This document shows, in pieces, positions 10,528-21,171 of a stretch of DNA of 22,500 bases. The stretch covers positions 6,721-29,220 of the forward strand of contig JAHBMJ010004475.1 of the NCBI GenBank assembly GCA_018398765.1. Reading direction: 5' to 3'. The notes under the pieces are model-generated. The model was not told the DNA's origin. It saw only the letters and a list, made by a program, of their open reading frames with translations, and did not search any database. The DNA comes from Chromera velia. Taxonomy: Eukaryota; Sar; Chromeraceae. Numbering within the stretch: position 1 is the first letter of the stretch; each line of letters begins with the position of its first letter. A program made the translations under genes and the position numbers.

Positions 10528-13500
10528 ACACATAAACACATACACGCACACACATACACACACACATGCGTGCATACAGATGCACGAATGGCATTCTTGA
10601 TATAGAGGCAGCGATCTGAGGGCTGTTAACACCATTCGAGGCAGGGGAATCCTTCTGGTCTCTCCCTCTTTCTCACCCGATCAGCAAACCTCGCACCCAC
10701 CAACACACACTGCCTCCATTCCTCTTCTCCTCCCCATCTTTTCACTCCCCTCCTCACCTGTAGCACACCCCTTCCTTTCCTGTCCAGGGAAAGAAGGTGT
10801 GGGTGTAAGGATCGCAGTCATCCTTGTCGTGGATGTCGATGCCCTTAAACTCGTTGATCCGCAAAAGCGAAAACGCGTACTGGAAAAAAGAGACCCAGTA
10901 GAGCCACTGGAAGTAGTCAGGAATAGAGTTGTACGGAATAACATATCCTGCAGGCACGTATGAATACACACCATGCACCTTTCTTTTGCTGCAATCGTTT
11001 TGCACCGTCTCTGCGTTGCCCCGTTCCGGTCTTGCTTGTCCATTAAGACCGGGACACGCAATCGGACTTTGACTCTACGCTTGTCGGAAGTCGGAAAAAA
11101 TACATCAAAAGGGAAAACTCAGCGAGCCCTCACTACCTACCTGAAAAGAGAAAGAGAGGCACCAGAATCGGCAGAAGAGTTTGCTGTGCGTCTTTGAAGT
11201 CGTTCGCTACCGACCTGCAGGTACATTTGCATAGACAGAGAAACACAAAGAAGAAAGGGACAGAGAAGAAGACAGGGACAGTTTCAATCACGCAAGAATG
11301 CAAGTGCTTCGAGAAGGAAAAACACGAAAGAAAATAACTGTCACCTCTTCACACCCACAACTCCACCCAGAGAGAGAGGACACCTGCTTATCCAAACAAA
11401 CCCCCCCCCCTTCCCCCCACCGACCCCAGAGCCAGCCCAAGAGAGGTCCCGATGAAGCACAGGAGGGCCAGACAAAGAACGAAGAGGCCCACACGGAGAC
11501 TGTCGGGGTTCAACCCTACCTGCAATCGTATGAGCATAAGAGCATTGCCTTGGAACCCACCATGAATCAAAGAACTGACCTTCCATGCAGCAGAGAAGCA
11601 CTACTCGTACGATCCTAAGTCCGGACGCTCTCTGACTCCGATGCAACCCCACAGTCAGTGCCATCGTGAGCAGAAGGAGTCCATAAAAAGGGTATGAATG
11701 CGGTCAAGGAAAGCACCCCAAGCAGCACGCGGAGCAAAGATGACAGCCGCAATCAATCAAGTCTACGAGCTCTCGCCATTGTCATAAGTCCAGGGAGATA
11801 AGTGTGCTGTCGGGTACAGGAGACACCAAACGCAACCAACCATGAAGTACACAGGGAGTCCCATGAGCATCGACAGAAGAAGTTGTGTGACCAGAGTGCA
11901 GACAAGGTTGGCAGCATAGAACGAGGAGACAGAGTACATTCCGTTCCTGTGCTCCCTAGCCGCGAGTGCCCTCAGGGAAGGGAACGAGAGCACAGTCGAG
12001 AACAAATTGCCCATCACCGCGTTGTTCACCAGAGTGAAAAGCACGCCTGCATGCAGACAATTAAATCGACCGAAGATTCATTGACTCTCTCACGTTTTGA
12101 TTTTCCTTTCCGTCGGCACACAGAGGAATCCAGAGACCAACTTTCTGCGTCTACTACATACTGGTGGGTGAAAGCAAAATTTTGACACTCCGTGGTCTGT
12201 CTGCATGTCGTATGGAGCACAGCAGACAGTTTGCCACTCTGCCCCCCCCCAATCTAAAAGACAACGAAACAGAGAAAGAAGAGAGAAAGAGACGGACCCG
12301 AGAGGGGGAAAATGTTCTTGCTGTCAGGCGGCCTTCCCTGGTTCAACCAGCAGAGTCCCACAAGCACGCCGATGAGAGCACGAGTGATGCAGTTGGCAAG
12401 AAATTTGTTTGTGTCACTGCACGCAGGTACATAGAATAGAAGAGGAAGGAAAGGGATCTCAGGCTTTCGGGCTTCAGATCTCGTGCCGACTTTTTTCTCT
12501 TCATGTCAATTTGTGTGCATTCATCTGAGCTAGCTGACTTGTCTCACATTCCATTTCCATACATCCACAAAAAAAAAAACCTCTTCCCATTGGAATTGCC
12601 AATTTATCGATCCCAGTACAGAATGATGATGCGGTGATGGTTCGGTGACCCTCTCGCTTCGATTTTCTCCATCTATTTTTATTAACCACTCGATCGGCTT
12701 CTGTGGGTTGACCTTCTAACGTTTGACGAGAACATCTCTAACTTTTGCATGTTTGCCTTTTGCGTTTCGTTTGGATTCAATTGTTTCTCCAAGGACTGGA
12801 CGATGCACCCGGCTGGTGCAGAACGACACTTTTACATGCCATACGCATGCACTTCCTGTGGCTTCCTATTGCCTCATCAACTGACCACAGCTCATCGTGG
12901 AATGCCCTGCAACAGAGGACCCGAAACTGCACCCACCAGGAAACCCGGCCCAGCCGCAGACCCCCTCTCTGTTTCCTCAGAATGAAGGGGGACTCTAGAG
13001 GCTCGCCCTCTCTCAGGTGTCTCTTTCGACTGCTGCTTGTGTCGCTGTCGCTGACTGCATAAGGCCCTCCCCGAGCTTTCTGGTTGATCGTCTTTGGGTT
13101 GGCTCCTGTGGAGTCCATCCAGAGGCCTGATCGAAGGGAGAGGGAATCAAGAGAATTTATGGGAGGAAGCATAATACCTTTTCTTTTGGGGGCTTGACAA
13201 ATTCAGCGGAGCGAAAGAAAAAACGAATACAAGCAAGAAAGTACAACGCATCAATCGAAAGGGAGCATACAAAACAGAAAGATAGACAGAGAGAGGGAGG
13301 GAGGGAGAGAAAGAGAGAAAGAGGAAGATCCACCCAATCGGCCCGCCCTTCCACTGACCAGATTCCAAGTCGACTTCTTTCTCTTTTGACTTTCCTTCTC
13401 CTCTGTCTGCCTCATCACTGCTCCCGCCCTCTCCCCGTCCTGCCTCACTCGCAGTCGATGCCTGAGATTCCGACAGAACGGAATCGTTCGAACTCCGCAC

Positions 13501-16500
13501 GCGTGCTGCTCGTCTCCCCCCCCCTTCTCGCACAGAGACGATCTCAAAGGGAGACTGCTCCTCTTCATCCTCCTCGTCATCTTCACGAGGAAGTTCCGTC
13601 CCCTCAAGAAGGTCCGTGTCCTTGCCCCTTCCCTCCTGCCCGGTAGACCCTGGATGATGCACTGCCTGGCTCGCGAGGGAGTGACGCACGCCGTTTGGGG
13701 AGACGACAGGCGGAGCATCATGAGTGTTTCCCCCGTGTGCCTGTGGTGAGAGAAGGTTGAGGGTAGGATCTTCTGGATCATGGAGGGCCAAGAAGGAGGG
13801 ACCCGTCTCTGGCCACCTGCAGAGGAAGGGACAGAGAGGGCAGGAGAACAGAAGGAGTGACCACGGAATCACAAAAGACCACGAGGAATTGACTCTTAAT
13901 TGTGCTCTTTTTCTTCCTGCGAAAATGCAGAGTGGGACATGCAGAATCACCATCCATCCGTCTCTGTCTTGCTGTTCTTTAATGCGTCCTCTCATCCCAT
14001 CAATCTCATACGCAATTGATTTGCAGACGCATGCATGATCGCAGAGGGCCAGGCCAAGATGTGCAGGAGTGAGTGAGGGTAAAGAAAAGATAAACGACCC
14101 GACAGAGAGGCTACCAGCTGCCTGCCTGAAGTACATGCAGACTGACTTGTTTTCGTTTCGCTGGATGTACGCGACGTACTGCTCGACCGGGTTCAGGAGA
14201 GACGCGGACTCACGAAGGTTCACGTCCAGGTGGTCAAGGTACCGAGGCAGCAAGGAAACCTGCATGCATGAGGGCAGAGCAGAAGAATCAAAGAATTATC
14301 ACATCATTCATCCATATCGTCTCGACGAAAGCGTTGCAACTGTCACATCCATATTCTCATGACTTCTGATTCTTCGAAATACAGACCCCTGAAAGGGCTC
14401 TTCAAACACCCACACGCAATCAGATCGCAAAAAGTTGCCGTCAAAGAACTGAAAAGGGTCCGGACAAGCTGACCTTTCCGCAGAAGGAGACGCGCCCCTT
14501 CTCCAACAGAACGAGTCTGTCGAACGTCTGGAGAATTTCGAATGAGGGTTGGTGGATCGAACAGACAATTGTGCGACCCTCCCCTGCGAGTCTCTGCAAG
14601 TCACTCACACACACGACGGAAGAAGCTACACGGAGAAAAGCAAATGAATGCACTGCACATGTTGTACAAAAGAAAAGAAAAAAAAAAAGGGAATTTGCAC
14701 AACAGAGAGAGAGTGCCGGCAACCCAACAGAGAGAGGATACTCTGCAGCCAAAAGAGACCAGAGAGAGTGAAGCAAAATACAGATCTTCGAGTGTGAGCG
14801 TCAGTCGGCTTTTGTCGTTTCTGAACACATTCTATTTGAACAGACGCGAGCACGAGATGAAAATGCGCAGAGTACAAACGCAGACCGACCTTCATTTCGT
14901 TGACTACGTCTGCCGCGTTCTTGGAGTCCAGACCCGTCGTGGGCTCATCCAGAAGCAGCACTGCAGGGTCAGACAAGAGCTCCAGGCCAATCGAGAGACG
15001 CTTACGCTCACCTCCAGAGAGACCTCGGAGATTCGGCTTGTCGGGCTGTCCCACCTGTAGGGAGTTGGGCGGATAAACAGTCAATAGATACACTGAAGTA
15101 ATTTTGGGCCGAACCTCTTGTCTGATTTGAATCTTCCTCTTTCCTCTCTTGGTGTCTGCATGTGTGCCTTTTTAGATGGAAGGAACGAAGGAAGGAAGGA
15201 ACGAAGGAAGAAAAGTACCTTTGTATCCCCGGCAGCACTCAGGTTGAGCTTCTTGAGGACCTCTTTCACCCGTGCGGCTCTATCTTCCTTGGAGGCCTGC
15301 AGAAAAGATGAGGGCTTCTGTTTGTGTGTGTGCGTGTGTGTGTATGTATGTGTTTTCATCATGACACAAGCTCTTGCGGCACAAGTGAAAGGAAAAGAGG
15401 CACGCCACAGGCATTTTTACTTTCAGCATTTTATTGTTGGAGGACTTACGAAGGCAGGCAGTCAGTCAGGAAGATCACAAACACAAACAGGAAGACGTCA
15501 GCTCACGCACAAAAGAGCAGAAATGATCGCGCAGACAAACAGACAACAGACAGACAAACAGAAAAACAAACGAACCGACAGGATAACTGACACCTGGCAT
15601 CATCAGCTCTGCCGCATAGAGGAGCGTTCTCCTCGCAGTCAATGCCGGCAGGAGGATGTCTTCTTGGGGCACAACTTTGGAAACTCTCTTCAACCACAAC
15701 CGCGTGGGACGGAGTCGCGCCTCCTCTCTCATCCGTCTCAGAGGCCCCGTCCCGGCTGGCCCCGGAAAGAGAGGAAACCCATTCGCTGACATAGGAGGAA
15801 GTGTCGTTGCCGTCTCCATCTGCCCCCCTTCCCGTTCTCCGAAAGCCGACTGGGAGACGAGACCCCCTGCCTCTCCGGAGAGAGTGCGAAGAAGAGTCGT
15901 CTTCCCAGCGCCTGAAGCGCCCATTAGAGCCACCAACTCTCCAGGCTGCAAGCTCAAACAAAAAGAAGCAACAAAAACGTTTTTCCTCATACGACGCTGT
16001 CAATGATGACGGTCGTCGACTATCCGAAAGATATTCTTAGGTTTGCTGCAACGACACATACTAGGACCACACGCTGCCCTCCCGTAGACCGATGGGAGGG
16101 GCGACAGGACAGGCAGACCACCTACGTGAAATGAAAGCTCGGGAGAATAAGGAAGGAAGAAAGGGACGGGGAAAGGCGAGAATGAAGGAAAACAGCAAGA
16201 AGATCTCACTTCTCTGATAGGACGAAATCACGCACTCGTCACGGCCCCACCTTGAAGACCACCGAAACGTCCGAGAGAAGCGTTTTGGGTTTCGACCTCA
16301 CAAAAGGAATTCCAGAGGCGGGCCGAACTGCAGCGATCAAAGCACAAAGGCCCATGTATATCAGGTGTAGAAGAAAAAAAAAAAAACTTCGGTGGACAAC
16401 CCGCGGAAGCTGTCTATTTCTGTGGCAATCACCACACAGCTCGGTTGACGCCTACAAACACGCTTCCTAAAATTCAGTGCCACTCTCCCTTCCTACCTGC

Positions 16501-17162
16501 ATAGTTGAGGTGAAATGCCGTCAGTTGCACAGTGCCGGTGTCCAACTCAACGTCTTCTTCTTCTCCTCCGGTATCCTGATTGCCACTGCTGCACGCAATC
16601 AGTCCCCACCCACACAAGGAGGATTATGACACACGCAGGCAGATCTACTAATATAAATGCACAGTGAAGCGTAAACGAACAGTCCAAATCAATCGAGACA
16701 CCAGGCGGAGTTGCGCCTCTCGATGTGAAGCAGGTATTTCTTTGAAGCAACACAGCGCATTTCGTGCATTTTTGCGGGAAGTGGGGCAGGGAGGGGGAAG
16801 GAGAAAGACTGGCAGACAAGCGAAAAGAAAACGGAGACGGTGCAGGGTCAGGAAACAGGCACGCTGGAAAATGAACGCACAGACATTCAAACCTACCTCT
16901 GCGCGGGTGCCACACTTGTCTTATTGTATCTATTTTCATCGCCATCCCTTGCAAGGGCCCTGAACCACCTTTCTTCTGCTGCGCCCGAGTGACTCCCCCT
17001 GCCTATCACTTCTGGGTGAGCATTTCTGCGTGAAGGTTCTCTGTCGATAAAGGACCCTTCGCCTTCCATCTCGGGAAGGGGTGCAGTGTCATGCTGTCCA
17101 TTTTTCTCAGCACTATCCTCTGTGTCCTCATGACTCTCCTCGTGCAGCCACTCCCTCCTCAT
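10329..17162 (-). CDS. ABCG (White/ABCG2-type) half-transporter, complete, 16 exons, 936 aa
   Basis: Membrane exporter with the ATPase domain before six membrane spans, the ABCG order. Such half-size proteins work as dimers; substrates are often lipids or small hydrophobic molecules. Exons in transcription order: 17162-16897, 16588-16497, 16327-16251, 15945-15592, 15296-15219, 15054-14890, 14593-14474, 14259-14147, 13816-13359, 13126-12886, 12416-12298, 12046-11841, 11519-11425, 11214-11141, 10947-10758, 10491-10329 (TGA). They total 2811 nt with every phase matching. The ATG at 17162 is the first after an in-frame TGA. Motifs: Walker A GASGAGKT (154-161), Q-loop VPQED (about 237-241), signature LSGGE (301-305), Walker B LLLDEP with D325/E326, H-loop His358. 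Membrane spans lie at about 663-936; SWWVQF at about 637 opens the membrane domain. Odd: an extra 30 or so residues between Walker A and the Q-loop, and an acidic Ser-rich linker of about 215 residues. Confidence 0.95.
10493..10567 (-). repeat. (TG)n microsatellite ending at the acceptor of ABCG exon 16
   Basis: On the transcribed strand the intron ends with an almost pure TG run followed directly by CAG and the last exon at 10491. The repeat replaces the usual polypyrimidine tract. It is interrupted by a few TA and TT steps. Confidence 0.9.
13359..13816 (-). other. ABCG exon 9: long acidic, Ser-rich linker between ATPase and membrane domains
   Basis: This 458-nt exon encodes residues 422-574, lying between the conserved [10 protein letters not shown] segment and the SWWVQF start of the membrane domain. 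It is rich in Pro, Ser, Gly and acidic residues, including an [10 protein letters not shown] run. It has no hydrophobic segment and reads as disordered. Its phases (2 in, 1 out) fit both neighbours, so it belongs to the gene. It ends in a GTCAGT donor. Confidence 0.85.
15178..15213 (+). repeat. (GGAA)n-type repeat in ABCG intron 5
   Basis: GGAAGGAACGAAGGAAGGAA-type tetramers on the plus strand give a TTCC-rich pyrimidine tract in the ABCG transcript, just downstream of the donor of exon 5. Confidence 0.8.
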
Positions 17163-17720
17163 TTTCCAACCCTCCGTGTAGTGCTGCTGGAGTCAACCCA
17201 AAATTTCAAGTCTCTGAGCACGAGCAATCTTCTTCAGAATGCGGTGGCGCCTTCTGCGGCCTTCACTGCTTCAATTTATGTATGCCAATCTCTACAGGCG
17301 AAGGGATTTGTGATAGGAGGATCTGTGGTCATTTCAAGGAGCAGGAAATTCAGCTGCCAGTCTGCCACTTTTCCAAGCCACTGAGGGCATCTGAGGCTTG
17401 CGCGTGGCGAACTGGAAGCCAAGTCGCCAGAATTGACAAAACAAAAAGTTTGTGTACGCGCCTAATCTTACTCGCGTCTGCGTGGGCACCACCAGAAATT
17501 TGCATGTTAATATTACTATACTCTAGTTACAACAATGGAACAATGTAGAGAACACTGTTATATAAAGCTATAGACATGCTGCCGAGCATGCTGCATAATC
17601 ATGTCATATATATTATCGAATTAATGACATGCTAGATGACATGACAAATTGATAATCTAGTTGATAATGTGCATAGGAATGCATAATGGGCTATTAATTA
17701 AAGTAAGAGGCTTATAGCTG
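17163..17720. other. Spacer between the ABCG start codon and the 3' end of the cysteine-rich gene
   Basis: This holds the ABCG 5' UTR and probably its promoter. The stretch at 17500-17710 is AT-rich and carries small palindromes: CATGTCAT (17600-17607) with ATGACATG (17624-17631), and CTAGAT (17632-17637) with ATCTAG (17655-17660). Plus-strand reading frames at 17081-17548 show no recognisable domain and no matching splice partner. No TATA box can be assigned with confidence. Confidence 0.5.
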
Positions 17721-20376
17721 TCAGTGACTGGGCAATCGGATTTTGAATGCGGAATCAGAATGCGACCCGCCTCTTCCGCTGTAGGTGGCATAGTGGGCTG
17801 TCCACTCGCTTCTCATCAGTAAGACCGTTTGTCCTGATTTGTGAGTGCAAGCTGGACAGACAATTGGATAGTCATCCAACTCGATGGAAGGTTCTCTCTT
17901 GATACCGGGTGCAACAAGCATGTACCCGTAGGAATCGGTGCCTCCTACTCTGGCTGACGGGTCGATCGGAGTTTCGGGTGCATACCCAAGGCCTGCACAG
18001 ATCTGCTCCCACTGTGCACGAGCGATCACTCCACCTCTGCTTCTGACTGGGAACGATTCTATTTCGCAATTCTTGAGGTCCTCGTCAGTCAAAATTCTTC
18101 GAAATGAAGCAGGCGTATTCTCCTCGATTTGTTGTTGTAGACTGACTGAAGCCACCTGCAGGGTCGCACTGGAGCTTTGAGACAAATATGCAGATTCAGA
18201 TGGTCTGGCTGCCTCGCCCTTTCGCTTCCAGAGAAGAGGATCGAGTGGATCGGAGGACCATGAGAGCATTCCTTTCTCTAGATCCGATAGAGCGGCCCCC
18301 CTGGCGAATGCACACGCACCGCTCATCAGACCCCTCACGTGCTGAGGAGCTGCACCGTCAGGAACGTGGTAGACGAGGTCTCGCTTGCCTAGGACGTAAG
18401 AGGGGGCGGCACCAAGCTTCCCCCGGATTTTCCTTGTGGTGCCCTCTCTGACGGTAAACGGTCCCCAACTGTCGCCACACCCGCCCCATAGATCGTATTC
18501 GCAGTGAGGGCAGGGACCCGAATGGTCTGCTGAAAGGAAGACTCCGTTGCGGCTGCAAAAAGCAAAAACACCGAAAGAGAGATGAAGAGAGCAATGAGTC
18601 GGGCTCGGACAAAACCGGTGCGGCAGGGACTCCGTACGGACAAGGGAAAAAGGGAAAGGAGCTGAGTACGCGGCTTCGGCATGAATGGAGGAAGTACTCA
18701 CACAGACTTTTGGGAAACCTCGTTATGCAGGGTGTCAGTCAGCGATAACAGCCAGATGCCAACTAGCCAATGAAGCAAAGAAAGAAGAAGCTCTGAAAAT
18801 TCACCCATGCCCGAATCCACCCTCCCTCCCTCCCTCCCTCTCTCTCTCTCTCTCTCTCTGTGTGTGTATGTGTGTGTGTATGTGTGTGTGTGTGCGCGCG
18901 CGCGCGCGCGCCCGCGCGCGTCTGTCTGTGCAAGAGAGCGTTGCATTCAAATGAATGGAACAGCGTGGGAAACGAGAGAAGACCAAAAAGAGAGGGGGCG
19001 AGGAAAGGAAATGCAAGAAGGTGTAGTTTTGTCATAAAAGAAACGAAAAATGCATGGGGTCTCACTCACCTGGAGTTTTTGCGGCCCTGGAATTTGCAGC
19101 CCAGACAAACGAACCCTGCAACTGGTAGGGAGTCTCCACAACACCCACACAGCACCAGAGATCCCATCGTGGGTCGATAGGAAGGTGCAACACCCAGAGG
19201 ACACGGGGACCCAAAATAATTATTGAAGGGGGGGTTGTGGCAAATCAACCAGAGACTTCCCCGCTCCACTGCCTCCCTCCCCCCTTCCCCTTTCCCCTCC
19301 TCAGCTGGCTCATCCTGCATGTCTGTCCACCATACATACTTGCTTGCCCAAGTGGGCGACTCCTGAGTCTTCTCCCCCCCTTTTGAACCCCTCCCCACCC
19401 CACCGTGTCGCTGAACGACTCCCCAAAAGAACCTTCCGCCACTGCCTGGCAACCACCACCAGGCGACAGGCATCCGGACAGCCAAGGAAGAACACAAAAT
19501 TCCGCAAAATGATCAGGCCCACGCGGCCATCGAACTTCACCGAATTCTCTTTCAGGTTCAAACTGGCAGCTTCTGAATTCATCAGAGAGCCGCTCCTCGT
19601 CCCCGTCTCCGTCTCTGCATCCGAACCACCAAGGGACGAATGAAAGTCCAGAAAACCTGCGATTGACCACAACAGATCGTCAAGTCTGCGCTGATTCTGG
19701 TCAACCTCCACCACATCACCCACAGCGAGGGGGGTCAATCCAAAGCCCCAGTATCCTAAGCGTAAAAGCTGCAGGCACAGGGAGCGCCTCTTGTCTTCCT
19801 CAACGGAAGTAGGCTGCAAGGGTGGCCATCTGAGGACGGGAAGACGTCCTACACCCCGGAGCGCCCCCGCCAAGTATTTCATCACGGACCCTTCTGGTGC
19901 GGCTGCTGCCTCTTCCCCCCAGCCTTCTGACTCCCATATCCCTGAGCCTGTCGTATGCAGGTTGTGTATCGCTTCGTTCGCTCGCACTCGACGCACAGGT
20001 CTGGTGGTACCTCCGCAAACTGAAGGAGGTGACGAAGGGACTCCAGAAGCTTCCGAGTGGCCAATGGGCGCGGAAGGCCAGAGAAATCCTGTGAACAGCC
20101 CCACGGCTTCTGCCGAAGCTGCACCACGGACAATGGCATCGGGCGGGCAGCAGCGGAGCAAGTAGACGGCACGAGCCCTCGAAGGGGAGAAGGAGCGCAT
20201 TGACGGTCAGCTTGTTTCGTGGATCTGTCGGGTAGATGGGTTTGTTCAGATGTAGATTGGACCGAGGACGTCCCCGGTGTGCATCGATGGGGGGGTGGCC
20301 CAAAGTTAAATTCCAAAAGCGCTTTCTCCCATTCAGGATCAGACTCAAAGGGGGTGCTTCCGGTCAAACCTTCCAT
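17721..20376 (-). CDS. Unrecognised cysteine-rich protein with possible F-box-like segment
   Basis: I do not recognise this family. Well supported are the last exon, 18552-17721 (TGA), and the preceding exon ending at 19070. They join AG|C in phase across a GTGAGT..TTTTTGCAG intron. The ATG at 20376 has G at -3 and +4 and follows an in-frame TAA. A provisional chain is 20376-19886, 19829-19433, 19314-19070 and 18552-17721, giving 654 residues. Its first two introns (56 and 118 nt) are much shorter than others here, so the first half may be mis-modelled or contain a frameshift. Seen: Cys pairs in DLCVECERTK, LCGCCGD and GFVCLGCKF, GPCPHCEYDLWGGC and IVCPACTHK, suggesting zinc-binding ribbons. 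At 19433-19538 the translation ILRNFVFFLGCPDACRLVVV followed by ARQWRK resembles an F-box. No signal peptide or membrane span is obvious. Confidence 0.55.
18820..18930 (+). repeat. Compound microsatellite (CCCT)n-(TC)n-(TG)n-(CG)n
   Basis: Four simple repeats follow one another without a gap, ending in about 28 bp of almost pure alternating CG. The block lies in the last intron (19069-18553) of the minus-strand cysteine-rich gene. Alternating TG and CG tracts are classic Z-DNA-forming sequence. Reading frames across it on both strands are artefacts. Confidence 0.95.
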
Positions 20377-21171
20377 TGCTGCTGAAGCAGATGCGGAGGG
20401 GGAGGCAGAGCTGCCCTGAGTTCCTGAAGTCTGTTAGACTGAGGATGGAAGAAAGTCTTACAGACGCGAAGGACTTTCGTCCCTTTTCAACCTCTTTGCT
20501 GCATCTGCATAATTATCGCCCTGCAGGCAAATCCGGCTGGTGTGGAAATTTCTGCAGCAACTGCAGCAGAGGATTGCGCAGACATACCCTGCTGGTCGAA
20601 ACAAGGACTCAAGATCGAAGACAAAGGCAGCAGCCCAGCAAAGAGGTCATTTACGAATCCATTTACGGCAAACGCCTAGTGACTGGGCCACAGAAACTTT
20701 TCTTGAAGCCGAAGTTGAGGGTTTGGATAGGTTTGCTGCATGACGCATCATGACGCTGACTGTCACAAGCTGACATTTGCAGTCTGTTCACTGCTCAGTC
20801 TGACAGCAGACTTCATGCGATCGTGCAGTCCATCAGCTTGAGGGGCACTTAATGATTGCGCGCCCTGAGGCGGCGGATGGTGGCGGAGATTATAGGTTGC
20901 AGTCAAAATTTAGATCGATCTCACACTTCACTTGCTGTATATCGATATATACAGCTGCTGGGCATTGCTTCATAGACATCCTGTCAGTCAGCAACCTTAA
21001 CAAGTAGCTTGGCTGGCAGATAGAGGTTGATTCCATGTGTCCGACTTCTAGGCCGAGACCCAACTTGGAGACGAAACGGCTGGTGCATGGACTGTAGCCG
21101 TCTCGTGTTGTAAGTCGTTTCGATCTTGTGGTTGGCCTCTGTGCCTTGAGAGGAGAAATCTGCCTGTGACC
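20377..21171. promoter_or_regulatory. Shared upstream region of two divergent genes
   Basis: About 0.8 kb separates the start of the minus-strand cysteine-rich gene from the start of the plus-strand PH-domain gene. It must carry both 5' UTRs and both promoters. A GC-rich CGCGCCCTGAGGCGGCGG patch lies at about 20858-20877. A perfect 9-bp hairpin is listed separately. A plus-strand open frame at 20376-20753 is probably chance. Exact start sites cannot be seen. Confidence 0.5.
20934..20955. repeat. Perfect 9-bp inverted repeat with 4-nt loop
   Basis: GCTGTATAT and ATATACAGC flank CGAT. It lies in the divergent promoter region, about 217 bp before the PH gene ATG. It could be a protein-binding palindrome or chance; the only evidence is the symmetry and the position. 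Confidence 0.6.

Noticed and set aside
11421-11424. Donor GTGGGG after the TCG codon at the end of ABCG exon 13
   Set aside because: It would shift the frame of exon 14. The GTCGGT donor four bases earlier restores [16 protein letters not shown], which fits the family.
13147-14265. 372-residue minus-strand open frame as one gene
   Set aside because: It runs through ABCG exon 8, intron 8, exon 9 and intron 9. The two exons are real, but the tail after 13359 is intron, and homology resumes only at 13126 in proper phase.
18698-19065. Arg/Ala-rich or His/Thr-rich ORFs around 18800-18950
   Set aside because: These are translations of TG/CG/TC microsatellites within an intron.
20376-20753. 125-residue plus-strand ORF in the divergent spacer
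   Set aside because: It overlaps the start of the minus-strand gene, has no domain and no splice partner, and reads like promoter/UTR sequence.
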